Shown: positions 52,025-60,872 of the stretch, piece after piece
How the letters are laid out: each line of letters begins with the position of its first letter
Numbering within the stretch: position 1 is the first letter of the stretch
Origin: Oceanitalea sp047302425
GTDB taxonomy: Bacteria; Actinomycetota; Actinomycetes; Actinomycetales; Actinomycetaceae
Direction: 5' to 3'
Assembly (NCBI RefSeq): GCF_047302425.1
Contig: NZ_CP154855.1
Span: forward strand, 1,054,001-1,118,000
Length of the DNA: 64,000 bases
The notes under the pieces: generated by a model
Database searches by the model: none
The model's input: the letters and a program-made list of their open reading frames with translations, nothing else
Told to the model about the DNA's origin: nothing
Translations under genes and position numbers: made by a program

Positions 52025-54344
52025 CTAGAAGGGTGGGGCGGCCGTGGCCCAGGCGACCTCTGGCTCCGGTGCCTGCTCCGTCGGTGCGGTGTCCTCGGCC
52101 CAGTGGGCGAGGGGGTCGGTGCCGATGGAGATGGCCGCGAGGATCTTGTCGACGGTGGCGGGGTCGACGGGGCGGTGGTGGCGTTCGGAGTCCTTGACGA
52201 GGGTGCGGAGTTTGTGTGCGGTGTGGCGGGGGAGGGTGATGGTGGTGCCGTCGGGGCGGCGGAGGTAGCCGTGGCCGGTGGGGGTGGTCCAGGCGTAGGT
52301 GCGGTCGGTGGCGTAGGCGACGGTGAGGGCGCCGATGGTTTTGGCGCGGTGGTCGGTGGTGCACTGGGGGCCGAGGTTGTCGGCGGAGGTGGCTCCGCCG
52401 TGGTGCCATTCGTGGATGTGGTCGAGGTCGGCGGTGCGGGCGGGGTGGGTGCAGCCGGGGACGATGCAGGTGCGGTCGCGGTGGCGGACGTGGTCGGCGA
52501 TCGCGGCGGGTGGTTGGTAGCGGGTGCGTCCGACGTCCAGGACCTGGCCGGTGGCGGGGTCGGTGAGCAGGCGGCGCCAGGTGCCTCCGGTGGCGAGGGT
52601 GCGGGCGATGATGGGTGGGATGGGTCCGTAGCCGTCGAGCTCGGCGACGGGTTCGGGGTCGCGGTCCAGGGCGGTGAGGCCGGGGTCGCGGGGCTGGGGC
52701 TGCAGGACGTTGAGGGGGATCAGGACGCCGATGTCGGCGCGTCCGCCACCGATCATCCCGACCCTGACCGTGGGCAGACCTCCCCCCAGGTAGCCGGTGA
52801 CCGGGCAGGGGTGGGCTGTCAGCGACGCGTAGCGGAGCAGATGCAGTGAGTGGAGCCGGATCCCCGGCAGGCGGTGGCGGGTTCACGGGTGGTACTGCCA
52901 GGCCAGACGGTGGCGCTTGATCCGGTGGAGATGCGTCGGCGGCGCTTCGCGGCTCTGCATCCGGAGGCGTTGTGTCCGAACTGTCCGGCGGCGGTGCGTC
53001 CGCGGGCGGCAGTGCGGCGGGATCCGACGGGGGCGCGTCCGCGGGCGGCAGTGGGGCGGGATCCGGCGGGGGCGCGTCCGCGGTGCTCGGCTGCTCGGCC
53101 TCGGGAGGTGATGGATCCGCCGTGCCGGGAGCGGGTGCGCCGACCTCGGGTAGCGCTTCGGGTGCTGACCCGTCGCGGTGCGGGGGTCGCTCCTCGTCGG
53201 CAGGTGAGGCCGGGGTGGCGGGGGACGGCGGTGTCCCTTCGCCGGTCTGCTCGGCCTGCTGGCAGCCGCAGGGGCAGTGGTGGTTGGCGTTGGGTCCGAT
53301 GTAGCCCAGGGTCAGGGCGGTGTGGGCCATGAGGGCGAGGCTGTCGGCGCGCAGCTGGTCCAGGGTGCGGGCGTCGCCGTTGTGTTTGGCTGCGCGGGCG
53401 GAGGCGTCCAGGGCGAGGTCCATGGCGATGGCGTCGGCGGCGGGGAGCCGGGCGGAGAGCAGGGCCATGCCGTCGGGCAGGGGGCGGGGGCGGTAGACGC
53501 AGCGTTGCTGGCGGGCGGCGATGTGGCGCTGGTCGGCGGAGTCGGGGTCCACGGCGATGACGGCCTTTTCCAGGTCCTGCTGGACCTGGCGCAGGGTGCG
53601 GCCGGGTGCTTTGGGCAGGACGTCCCACTGGGCGGCGAGGGCGACCTCGGCGGGCAGCTTGGTCAGGGTGGTGATGATGGCCTGGGCGCGGGGCCAGTCG
53701 ATGAGGCCGCGCTCGAGGAGCTCACCGGTGGGCTCGAACATCCCGTCGAAGGCGCGTCCGCAGGCGGCCATCTTGGTGGCGGCCTGTTTGGTGATTCGGA
53801 GCCGCATGGACAGCTCCTGGCCCACGACCGACTCACCGCGGGTGTGGCCGGGGGTGTCACTCGGCCAGGTGGGGTTGAGGGAGTCGCGTTCGGCGAGGAC
53901 CGCGGCGGCGCGGGCGGCCTGGGCGGCGGACCAGGCCTCCATGCGCTTGTGGGCGGCGATGACCTCGACGAGGGAGAAGTCGTCGACCTCGGTGGGGTCG
54001 ATGGCCCGCAGCAGCGTGGACAGCCGCTCACTCGGCTCCAGCGGTGCGAGGAAGTCACCCAGCGCGCCGGGCTCGGGAAGCAGCTCGGCCAGCACCGCCC
54101 GCGCCCAGGCCGGCGGCTGGAGAACCTCACCCATCGGGACTGTGATCTGTACCCGCTCGGCAACGGAGGGGCCGGCAGCCGGCGCCACCTCAGGTGAGAA
54201 GGGGCGGTCGACACGCTCACGCGCCGGCTCGGGTTCAACGCTCGACGAGTTAGAAGACAGGAAATCGGACCAGCGGAACGAGCGGATCCGCCACCCGGGG
54301 CGCTGTTGCGCTGCGCCGCCCTGCCCGGTCTCCTCGTCGGCCAT
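52025..54344 (-). pseudogene. DUF222-HNH endonuclease (13E12-type) with a frameshift
   Basis: From ATG 54344 (GGAGG 7 nt upstream) the frame encodes a ~310-residue DUF222 helical domain (WARAVLAELLPEPGALGDFL, AQAARAAAVLAERDSLNPTW) and a Pro/Asp-rich linker. Near 52790 sense moves to another frame, which reads GLPTVRVGMIGGGRADIGVL, DGYGPIPPIIARTLATGGTW and the HNH motif CIVPGCTHPARTADLDHIHE, ending at 52025. Removing one base from the six-C run at 52782-52787 joins them as LPGGGLPTVRV. Either a broken gene, a switchable tract or an assembly error. Intact length would be about 772 aa. Confidence 0.8.
52996..53083. repeat. 39-bp tandem repeat in the linker of the DUF222-HNH gene
   Basis: Units start at 52996, 53035 and 53074 (partial), each beginning GCGTCCGCGGG or a close variant. 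They encode 13-residue PPADAPP-type linker units and keep the frame. Confidence 0.8.
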
Positions 54345-54373
54345 CCTGTCACCTCCTCATTGCCACTATGATA

Positions 54374-54389
54374 TAGAACACACGTTCGA
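54374..54389. promoter_or_regulatory. LexA/SOS box candidate
   Basis: TAGAAC-ACAC-GTTCGA matches the actinobacterial SOS consensus TCGAAC-N4-GTTCGA at 11 of 12 fixed positions. It lies 30 nt upstream of the DUF222-HNH start and 65 nt upstream of the divergent DNA-repair gene, in an AT-rich patch (TATGATATAG) that carries -10-like sequences. Confidence 0.75.
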
Positions 54390-54453
54390 ACAGCAAGGGG
54401 TGTGGAGGAGGATTTCTTGCTCGCCTTCGTGGTCCCGGTGAGAGGATCGGACC

Positions 54454-55032
54454 ATGGACCACGACCTCCACTTCACCGGTGACGCCGCCGCGGACCAGCT
54501 GCTGTCCACCGACCCGCTGGCCCTGCTCATCGGCATGCTGCTGGACCAGCAGGTCCCGATGGAGACCGCCTTCGCCGGCCCGCACAAGCTGCACGAGCGC
54601 CTTGGCGGCTTCGATGCCGCACGCCTCGCGGCCATGGACCCGGACGAGCTCACCGAGGTCATGCGCCAGACCCCCGCCGTCCACCGCTACCCCGGCTCGA
54701 TGGCCAAGCGGATCGTCGCCCTGTGCGCCGCCGTCGTCGAGGACTACGACGGCGACGTCTCTCGCCTGTGGACCGACGGCGATCCCGACGGCGCCGAGAT
54801 CCTGCGCCGCCTCAAGAAGCTGCCCGGCTACGGCGAGCAGAAGGCGAGGATCTTCCTCGCCCTCCTCGGCAAGCAGTGCGGGCTGCAGGCCCCGGGCTGG
54901 CGCGAGGCGGCGGGGGACTACGGCGAGGAGGGCGCGCGTCGGTCCATCGCGGACGTCGTCGACGAGGACACGCTGCTGCAGGTCCGCGAGACCAAGCGGG
55001 CGATGAAGGCGGCGGCCAAGAAGAAGGACTGA
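54454..55032 (+). CDS. HhH-GPD-type base-excision repair protein
   Basis: 192 aa. LLIGMLLDQQVPMETAFAGP at the start and the helix-hairpin-helix region RLKKLPGYGEQKARIFLALL place it in the HhH-GPD glycosylase superfamily, in the short actinobacterial group. The Lys-rich tail (MKAAAKKKD) may aid DNA binding. GAGGAT ends 6 nt before ATG 54454 and no ribosome site is seen, so the start may be leaderless. Shares the upstream region carrying the SOS box. Confidence 0.88.
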   Translation: MDHDLHFTGDAAADQLLSTDPLALLIGMLLDQQVPMETAFAGPHKLHERLGGFDAARLAAMDPDELTEVMRQTPAVHRYPGSMAKRIVALCAAVVEDYDGDVSRLWTDGDPDGAEILRRLKKLPGYGEQKARIFLALLGKQCGLQAPGWREAAGDYGEEGARRSIADVVDEDTLLQVRETKRAMKAAAKKKD

Positions 55033-55069
55033 GCGTGCGCGCCGCGGCCGCCGACCCCAGCGAGCGGCG

Positions 55070-55864
55070 ATGAGCGCCGCGATCGCCGCCGCGGTCGGGG
55101 TGCTCGTCGGCGTCGTCGTCGGCACCCTGGGCGCGGGCGGCGGCATCCTCAGCCTGCCGATCCTCGTCTACGTCCTCGGCCAGGACCCGCACGCGGCGGC
55201 GACGGCGTCGCTCGTCATCGTCGGGGCGACCTCGCTCGTCTCCCTCGTCCCGCACGCCCGGCGCGGGAACGTCCAGTGGCGGCGCGGACTGGTCTTCGGG
55301 CTGCTCGGGGTTGTCGGTGCCCTCGGCGGCGCGCGCCTCGCGGCGCTCGTGGACGCCGACCTCCTCATGACGCTGCTCGCCGCCCTGCTCCTCGTCGTCT
55401 CCCTCGTCATGCTGCGCCGCTCGCTGACGGACAGGCGCCGAAACGACGACGGCGTGAGCGAGCCGGCATCCAAGGGCCAGGTCGCGCAGGTGGTGCTCAC
55501 CGTCGTCGTCGCCTCGCTCGTCGGCCTGCTCACCGGTTTCTTCGGCGTCGGCGGCGGGTTCATCGTCGTCCCGGCGCTGCTCCTCGTCATGCGGGTGGAC
55601 ATGCGCCTGGCGGTGGGGACCTCGCTGCTCGTCATCGTCGTCAACGCCGTGCTCGGGCTGGTCGGCCGGGTCGGGCAGGACCTCGCCGTCGACTGGCCGG
55701 TGGTCGCTGCCTTCGCGGTGACGTCGATGGCCGGTGGGCTCCTGGCCGGGCGCTTCTCCGCGCGCGCGAAGCAGCGCACGCTCAGCCTGCTCTTCGCGCT
55801 GCTGCTGCTCACCGTCGCCGTCGTCACCGGGGTACAGGCGGTGCCCGGGCTCCTCGGGTCCTGA
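55070..55864 (+). CDS. TauE/SafE (TSUP) family membrane exporter
   Basis: 264 aa with about eight membrane segments in two repeats: VGVLVGVVVGTLGAGGGILS and LVGLLTGFFGVGGGFIVVPA carry the paired Gly-rich motifs of the family. Probably moves sulfite, sulfonates or other small anions. ATG 55070 is 37 nt after the repair gene. Confidence 0.9.
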   Translation: MSAAIAAAVGVLVGVVVGTLGAGGGILSLPILVYVLGQDPHAAATASLVIVGATSLVSLVPHARRGNVQWRRGLVFGLLGVVGALGGARLAALVDADLLMTLLAALLLVVSLVMLRRSLTDRRRNDDGVSEPASKGQVAQVVLTVVVASLVGLLTGFFGVGGGFIVVPALLLVMRVDMRLAVGTSLLVIVVNAVLGLVGRVGQDLAVDWPVVAAFAVTSMAGGLLAGRFSARAKQRTLSLLFALLLLTVAVVTGVQAVPGLLGS

Positions 55865-55870
55865 GCCGTC

Positions 55871-56437
55871 TCACCGGACGACGTCGTAGACCTGCTTCTG
55901 GATGCCGTTGGAGTACGCCTCGTGCTCGACGAGCCGCAGCCGGGTCGCGTCCTTGTCCGCCGTGCTGAAGAGGCGCTTGCCCGCCCCGAGCAGCAGCGGG
56001 TAGACGAGCAGGTAGTAGCGGTCGACGAGTCCGGCGTCCGCCAGCGCGGCCCCGAGCTGGGCGCTGCCGTGGACGAGGATCGGGCCGCCGTCGGACTGCT
56101 CCTTGAGCTCGGCGACGTCGTCGAGCGAGCGCAGGATGGTCGCCGGCCACCGGGGGTCGTCCCGCTCGAGGGTGGTCGACACGACGTAGCGGGGCAGCGT
56201 GTTGTACCGGGCGAACTCCTCCATCGTCGGCCAGACCGGCGCGAACTCCTCGTAGCTGCGGCGGCCGAGCAGCAGGGCGCCGGCCTCCTCCTGCTCGCGA
56301 CCCTTGATCTCGTAGGCGGCCTCGTCGAACTCCACCTCCTTGAACGTCCATCCGGCGTTGCGGTACCCCGGGCCGCCGCCCGGGGCCTCCATGACGCCGT
56401 CGACGGACACGAACGCGGTGACGATCAGCGTGCGCAT
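55871..56437 (-). CDS. RibD C-terminal-like (dihydrofolate reductase-fold) protein
   Basis: 188 aa. RTLIVTAFVSVDGVMEAPGG, AGALLLGRRSYEEFAPVWP, ILVHGSAQLGAALADAGLVD and VYPLLLGAGKRLF are typical of the YyaP/RibD_C family of single-domain NADPH reductases of unknown substrate. GAGGGGG lies 8 nt upstream of ATG 56437. Confidence 0.9.
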   Translation of the reverse strand: MRTLIVTAFVSVDGVMEAPGGGPGYRNAGWTFKEVEFDEAAYEIKGREQEEAGALLLGRRSYEEFAPVWPTMEEFARYNTLPRYVVSTTLERDDPRWPATILRSLDDVAELKEQSDGGPILVHGSAQLGAALADAGLVDRYYLLVYPLLLGAGKRLFSTADKDATRLRLVEHEAYSNGIQKQVYDVVR

Positions 56438-56556
56438 GGGCTCATCCCCCTCCTCGACTGTGACTGCTGTGTCGAGCCGCGCCGAGGCACCGGTGGCCGG
56501 CCGGGCCGACACTGTGCCGCCGATGTACCACCAGCGAGGGTGTGCGTTCAAGTGTT

Positions 56557-57170
56557 TTACCCGGCCGGCAGCTCGAGCATGGCCAGGAGGGCACGCGTCG
56601 CGGGGGAGGGTTTAAGGCGCTCCACGCGAGGTACTCCACGCGGACCGGGCCGTCGTTCACCGGGACCGTCCGGACGCCAGGGTGGCGCACCGCGATCTCC
56701 TCGGCGAGCAGCGTGACCGCCAGCCCCTGCGCGACGAGGCTGAGCATGAGCTCGGCGGACGTCACCTCGTAGGCGACCTCGCGCTCCAGCCCGGCGGCGG
56801 CGAAGGCGTGGTCGCTCTGCGCCCGCCCCGGTGAGGTCCGTGGGAAGTCCGCGAAGGTCTCGTCGGCCAGGTCGCGCAGCGACACCGTCCCGCGCTCGGC
56901 GAGGGGACGGGGCGGCGGGAGGACGTCGATTAGCCGCTCCCGGGCCAGCTCGCGTGCCTCGACCCCGCGCGGGTGCACGCCCTCCCGCAGCCCGAGCACC
57001 GCGACGTCGAGCTCACCCGCCGCCACCTGCGCCGCCATCGTGTCGCTCGACCGCACGTGCAGGCTCACCCGCACGGCACCGTGCGGCTCCCGGAAGCGCT
57101 GGAGCAGGGCGGGGATGTCGAGGGCGACGACTCCCTCGCGTTGGGCATCGAGCAGGCGCTGCGATCGCAC
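56557..57170 (-). pseudogene. Decayed LysR-type regulator (no DNA-binding domain, C-terminal frameshift)
   Basis: The frame from 57170 encodes a LysR effector-binding domain: RVSLHVRSSDTMAAQVAAGE, LDVAVLGLREGVHP, FADFPRTSPGRAQSDHAFAA, TSAELMLSLVAQGLAVTLLA. The ~90-residue N-terminal helix-turn-helix half is missing and upstream sequence (57171-57432) shows no trace of it. At the 3' end the frame departs after WSALNPPP; a one-base shift in the C run restores ATRALLAMLELPAG and a TAA at 56557. Two lesions argue for decay. Confidence 0.7.
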
Positions 57171-57432
57171 CTACATCATGAGGGCCGGCCGCATCACCGG
57201 GGTCCAGCCCGGGCAGGATCGCCATGACCTTCCGGGGTGCGCATGACATGTGAGTCCTCCTGTGCGCGTGCGTCGTCGGCACGCCGTCGTCAACCGGGCC
57301 CGTGCTGCCGGCCCGGGAGTTTGCCGAACTCGGATGAGCCGCCTGTGCGCCCGCGCCGACCCCGTGTCGGTTTGTTGTGGCATGCAACCAGCGGGACGCT
57401 CGGGTGCAAGCGCCCCTGCCTGGGGCGGCGGC

Positions 57433-57672
57433 TCAGCGGTCGCTGCGGACGAGGAGGTCGCCGATCTCGCAGTCGAGGGCGTGGCAGATCGCGGTGAGGG
57501 TGGAGAAGCGGATGGCGCGGGCGCGGTCGTTCTTCAGCACCGAGAGGTTGACGATGCTCATCCCCACGAGCTCGCTCAGCCGGGTCAGCGTCATACCGCG
57601 CTCGGCGAGGAGCTCGTCGAGCCGGCAGTGGACGCCGGTGGGGGAGTCGTCCTCGGCCGTGGCGCGCGCCAT
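57433..57672 (-). CDS. Small XRE-family (YozG-like) regulator
   Basis: 79 aa, a single helix-turn-helix: LDELLAERGMTLTRLSELVG, MSIVNLSVLKNDRARAIRFS, TLTAICHALDCEIGDLLV. One-base TGATG overlap with the upstream DUF2975 gene. XRE/DUF2975 pairs are common and the regulator is expected to bind the operator array at 58358. Confidence 0.92.
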   Translation of the reverse strand: MARATAEDDSPTGVHCRLDELLAERGMTLTRLSELVGMSIVNLSVLKNDRARAIRFSTLTAICHALDCEIGDLLVRSDR

Positions 57673-58346
57673 CAGACCAGGCCCTCGGTGTCCCGCTGCA
57701 GGCGCGCCCCGACCTGGAAGGCGAGGGCGACGACGCCGAGCGCCAGGGCCACGCCCAGCGGCGCGAGGTCGAGGTCGAGCGCGAAGGCCATGAGGCCCTC
57801 GTAGCCCTCGGGGCGGGCGGTGTCCGCGCCGGCGGTGACGTCCGGACCGAGGTGGTCGACGACCGCCGCCTTCCCGGCGGCGTCGAGGACCTGGCTCACC
57901 GTGCCGCCGACGGCGATGAGGGCGGCGCTGGCGACGAGCGCGGCCGTCATCGACCGCCCGAAGGGGCGGGTGCGGAGCACCCGCAGCGCGAGCCACAGCA
58001 GGGTCAGGCTCACGCCCGTGACGGCCAGTGCGACCACCGCCGCCTGCCCGGCGAGGAGCCACCGCGCGGCGTCCGGCAGCTCGGTGAGTGTGAGGGTCAC
58101 GCTCTCGTACCGGGCGTCGGTCACCTGCGCGAAGGGCGCGGTGAACTCCGGCGTGCGGGCGTTGGCGAGCGCGAAGCCGGAGATGGTCAGCGGGTCGTCG
58201 CGCAGCGCGTTGACGACGGACAGTACGCCGCCGGCCGCCGCGCCCAGGGCCACCAGCCCGGCCAGTGCCGCCGTCGCTCCGAGGGCGAAGCGGTCCCCGC
58301 GGGACATGGTGGGCCGCTCGTCCACCTGAGGTGTCGCAGCGTCCAT
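57672..58346 (-). CDS. DUF2975 membrane protein
   Basis: 224 aa with four membrane helices at about 22-45, 95-117, 130-150 and 188-212 (for example LGATAALAGLVALGAAAGGV, LAGQAAVVALAVTGVSLTLL). A large loop follows the first helix. AAGGAG lies just upstream of ATG 58346. Function of the family is unknown; it is nearly always coupled to a YozG-type regulator, as here. Confidence 0.88.
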   Translation of the reverse strand: MDAATPQVDERPTMSRGDRFALGATAALAGLVALGAAAGGVLSVVNALRDDPLTISGFALANARTPEFTAPFAQVTDARYESVTLTLTELPDAARWLLAGQAAVVALAVTGVSLTLLWLALRVLRTRPFGRSMTAALVASAALIAVGGTVSQVLDAAGKAAVVDHLGPDVTAGADTARPEGYEGLMAFALDLDLAPLGVALALGVVALAFQVGARLQRDTEGLV

Positions 58347-58357
58347 GGTGGCACTCC

Positions 58358-58390
58358 TTAGCGATAGTCGTTAATAACGAATGTCGCTAA
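58358..58390. promoter_or_regulatory. Nested palindrome: two operator copies upstream of DUF2975/XRE
   Basis: TAGCGATAGTCGTTA (58359-58373) and TAACGAATGTCGCTA (58375-58389) both fit TA[G/A]CGA-N3-TCG[C/T]TA, centres 16 bp apart, and together form a 33-bp imperfect palindrome. AT-rich against a very GC-rich background, 12 nt from the DUF2975 start. A TAGGCT box for the opposite direction follows at 58394-58399. Confidence 0.7.
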
Positions 58391-58527
58391 ACCTAGGCTC
58401 CGAGGGCACCCCTGTCAACGGTGTAGCGCACGCCCCGCGGCAGGCGTACGCTCTCGCCCGAGCTCCTGCCTCTGGGGCCCGACGGCGCAGCGCCTCATCT
58501 GCGACGAGTCGACCTCGGAGCTCAGGA

Positions 58528-60507
58528 ATGACGTCGAGACTCAGCGCGCGGACGAACCTGCGCGTGCCCGCCCGGGTGCCCAGCCCGGTCCGCCGCCCCG
58601 AGCCGCGCCACGCCGTCGTGCGGTGGCTGCTGCGCCACGAGGTGTCCCCCGCTGGCCCGCAGACCACGCACCCGGCCGCGCGCACCCACGCGTGGTGGAA
58701 GGTCATGTGCCTCACCGGCCTGGACTACTTCTCCACCCTCGCCTACCTGCCCGGGATCGCGGCGCTCGCCGCGGGCGCGCTGTCCCCGCTCGCCACGCTC
58801 GTCATCGTCGCGCTCACCCTCTTCGGGGTGCTGCCGATGTACCGGCAGGTCGCGAAGGAGAGCCCGCACGGGCAGGGCTCGATCGCCATGCTCGAGCACC
58901 TGCTGCCCTTCTGGCGCGGCAAGGTCTTCGTCCTCGCGCTCCTCGGCTTCGTCGTCACGTCGTGGATCGTCACGATGACGCTCTCCGCCTCCGACGCGAC
59001 GGTCCACCTCGTCGAGAGCCCGCTCGTCCCCGAGGCGCTGTCCGACCACGCCGTCGGGGTGACCATCGCGCTCCTGCTCGTCCTCACCGGCGTCTTCCTC
59101 CTCGGCTTCACCGAGGCGATCACCGTGGCCATCCCCGTCGTCGGGCTCTTCCTCGTGCTCAACGCCGCCGTCGTCGCCGCCGGTGCGACCGAGCTCCTCG
59201 CCCGGCCCGACCCGCTCCACGACTGGTGGCAGGGGCTGCTCGCCACGCCGCCGGCGAGCGGGCTGACCCACGTCGTCCTCGCCTTCCCGCTGCTCATCCT
59301 CGGCCTGTCCGGCTTCGAGACGGGCGTGAGCATGATGCCGCTCGTCTCCGCCGGTGAACGGCCCAGCCGGCAGACCCGGATCCGCAACACCCACGCCCTG
59401 CTGACGACGGCGGCGCTCGTCATGTCCGGCTACCTCCTGGCCACGAGCGCCGTCACGACCCTTCTCGTCCCGCCCGCCGAGCTCGAGCCGGGCGGCGCCG
59501 CCAACGGGCGCGCGCTCGCCTACCTCGCCCACGGGCTGCTGGGGGAGGCCTTCGGCACGGTCTACGACGTCAGCACCGTGCTCATCCTCTGGTTCGCGGG
59601 CGCCTCCGCCATGGCGGGCCTCGTCAACATCGTCCCGCGCTACCTCCCGGCCTACGGGATGGCGCCGGAGTGGGGGCGCGCCGTGCGGCCTGTCGTCCTC
59701 GTCTACGGGACGCTCGCGATCGCGCTCACCGTCGTCTTCGACGCCGACGTCGATGCGCAGGCGGGGGCCTACGCCACCGGCATCCTCGCGATGATGATCT
59801 CGGCCGCCGTCGCGGTCACCATCTCCATGGCCCGAGGGCGACGACGGCGCGCGGCCACCGGCTTCGGCGTGCTCACCGCGCTCCTGGGCTACGCGCTCGT
59901 CGACAACGTCGTCACCCACCCCGACGGCATCGCGATCGCCGCCGTCTTCGTCCTCGGCATCGTGCTCACCTCACTCCTGTCGCGAGCGGCGAGGACGATC
60001 GAGCTGCGCGTCGGGAGCATCACCTTCGACGACGCCGCCCGCCGCTACCTGGCCGATGCGCTCCGTCACGACGGCACGCTCAACGTCGTGGCGAAGAAGC
60101 CCGAGCGCGGCGGGCCGCAGCAGTACGAGCACAAGGAGAGCGAGCAGCACGGCCTCAACAGACTGCCCACCCGCGCCCACGAGCTCTTCCTCGAGGTCGT
60201 CGTCGACGACCCCTCCCGCTTCTCCGAGGACCTCCACGTCCACGGGGTCCAGGTGGCCGGCTACCGGGTGCTGCGCGTCCACAGCCCGGCCGCCCCCAAC
60301 GCCATCGCCGGCATCCTGCTCGCGCTCGCGGCGGCCACCGGGGTGCGCCCGCACTGCTACTTCGCGTGGTCGGAGGGCTCCCCGGTGCACCACCTCCTGC
60401 GCTACCTGTTCCTCGGGCAGGGGGACACCCCGGTGCTCGTCCGGGAGATCATCCGGCGCGCCGAGCCCGACCCGGAGCGGCGGCCCACCATCCACGTGGG
60501 CGGGTGA
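58528..60507 (+). CDS. APC-superfamily amino-acid-type permease
   Basis: 659 aa. About twelve membrane segments (first near GLDYFSTLAYLPGIAALAAG, then LSPLATLVIVALTLFGVLPM) with the conserved VAKESPHGQGSIAMLEHL, and a ~170-residue C-terminal cytoplasmic domain (ELRVGSITFDDAARRYLADA). ATG 58528 has GGAG 8 nt upstream; an open frame back to 58381 is not protein-like. Substrate unknown; amino acids or potassium are both possible in this superfamily. Confidence 0.85.
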   Translation: MTSRLSARTNLRVPARVPSPVRRPEPRHAVVRWLLRHEVSPAGPQTTHPAARTHAWWKVMCLTGLDYFSTLAYLPGIAALAAGALSPLATLVIVALTLFGVLPMYRQVAKESPHGQGSIAMLEHLLPFWRGKVFVLALLGFVVTSWIVTMTLSASDATVHLVESPLVPEALSDHAVGVTIALLLVLTGVFLLGFTEAITVAIPVVGLFLVLNAAVVAAGATELLARPDPLHDWWQGLLATPPASGLTHVVLAFPLLILGLSGFETGVSMMPLVSAGERPSRQTRIRNTHALLTTAALVMSGYLLATSAVTTLLVPPAELEPGGAANGRALAYLAHGLLGEAFGTVYDVSTVLILWFAGASAMAGLVNIVPRYLPAYGMAPEWGRAVRPVVLVYGTLAIALTVVFDADVDAQAGAYATGILAMMISAAVAVTISMARGRRRRAATGFGVLTALLGYALVDNVVTHPDGIAIAAVFVLGIVLTSLLSRAARTIELRVGSITFDDAARRYLADALRHDGTLNVVAKKPERGGPQQYEHKESEQHGLNRLPTRAHELFLEVVVDDPSRFSEDLHVHGVQVAGYRVLRVHSPAAPNAIAGILLALAAATGVRPHCYFAWSEGSPVHHLLRYLFLGQGDTPVLVREIIRRAEPDPERRPTIHVGG

Positions 60508-60537
60508 GCCGGCGGAGGGAAGGCGCCGCCGTCGTCG

Positions 60538-60831
60538 TCAGGAGAGCTCGACGACCTCGAACTCCAGGAGGTCGGCGCCGCTGGCCACGGGGCGCCCGCC
60601 ACCGTGGCCGTGGGAGAACTCCCGGGAGTCGCGCCACGCCTCGAAGTCGGCCTGGCTCGCCCACGTCGTCACGACGAAGTAGCGGTCCTCGCCGGCCACC
60701 GGGCGCAGCAGCTGGAAGCCCTCGAAGCCGGGGGCGGAGTCGACGGCGTGCTTGCGCGCGGCGAAACGCGCCTCGAGCTCGGCGCCGGCGCCCTCGGGCA
60801 CGGAGATGGCGTTGATCTTGACGACGGACAT
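60538..60831 (-). CDS. MhuD/IsdG-like heme-degrading monooxygenase
   Basis: 97 aa ferredoxin-like fold (ABM family). MSVVKINAISVPEGAGAELE, GFEGFQLLRPVAGEDRYFVV and the C-terminal GADLLEFEVVELS closely resemble mycobacterial MhuD. Catalytic residues Asn7 and Trp66 are in place; the heme-ligand His is represented by His74 or His76 in FSHGHGG. Predicted to open heme and release iron in the cytoplasm. GGAGA precedes ATG 60831. Confidence 0.85.
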   Translation of the reverse strand: MSVVKINAISVPEGAGAELEARFAARKHAVDSAPGFEGFQLLRPVAGEDRYFVVTTWASQADFEAWRDSREFSHGHGGGRPVASGADLLEFEVVELS

Positions 60832-60872
60832 GCGGTCTCCCTCGGGTCGTTCGTACCCCGATCGTAGGCACG

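Noticed and set aside
57171..57432. Small genes upstream of the LysR remnant
   Set aside because: Short frames here on both strands are Arg/Pro-rich without ribosome sites or recognisable folds; no helix-turn-helix coding could be found.
60538..60831. Antibiotic biosynthesis monooxygenase in secondary metabolism
   Set aside because: The family name is generic; sequence and residues match heme-degrading MhuD/IsdG, and no biosynthetic cluster is nearby.
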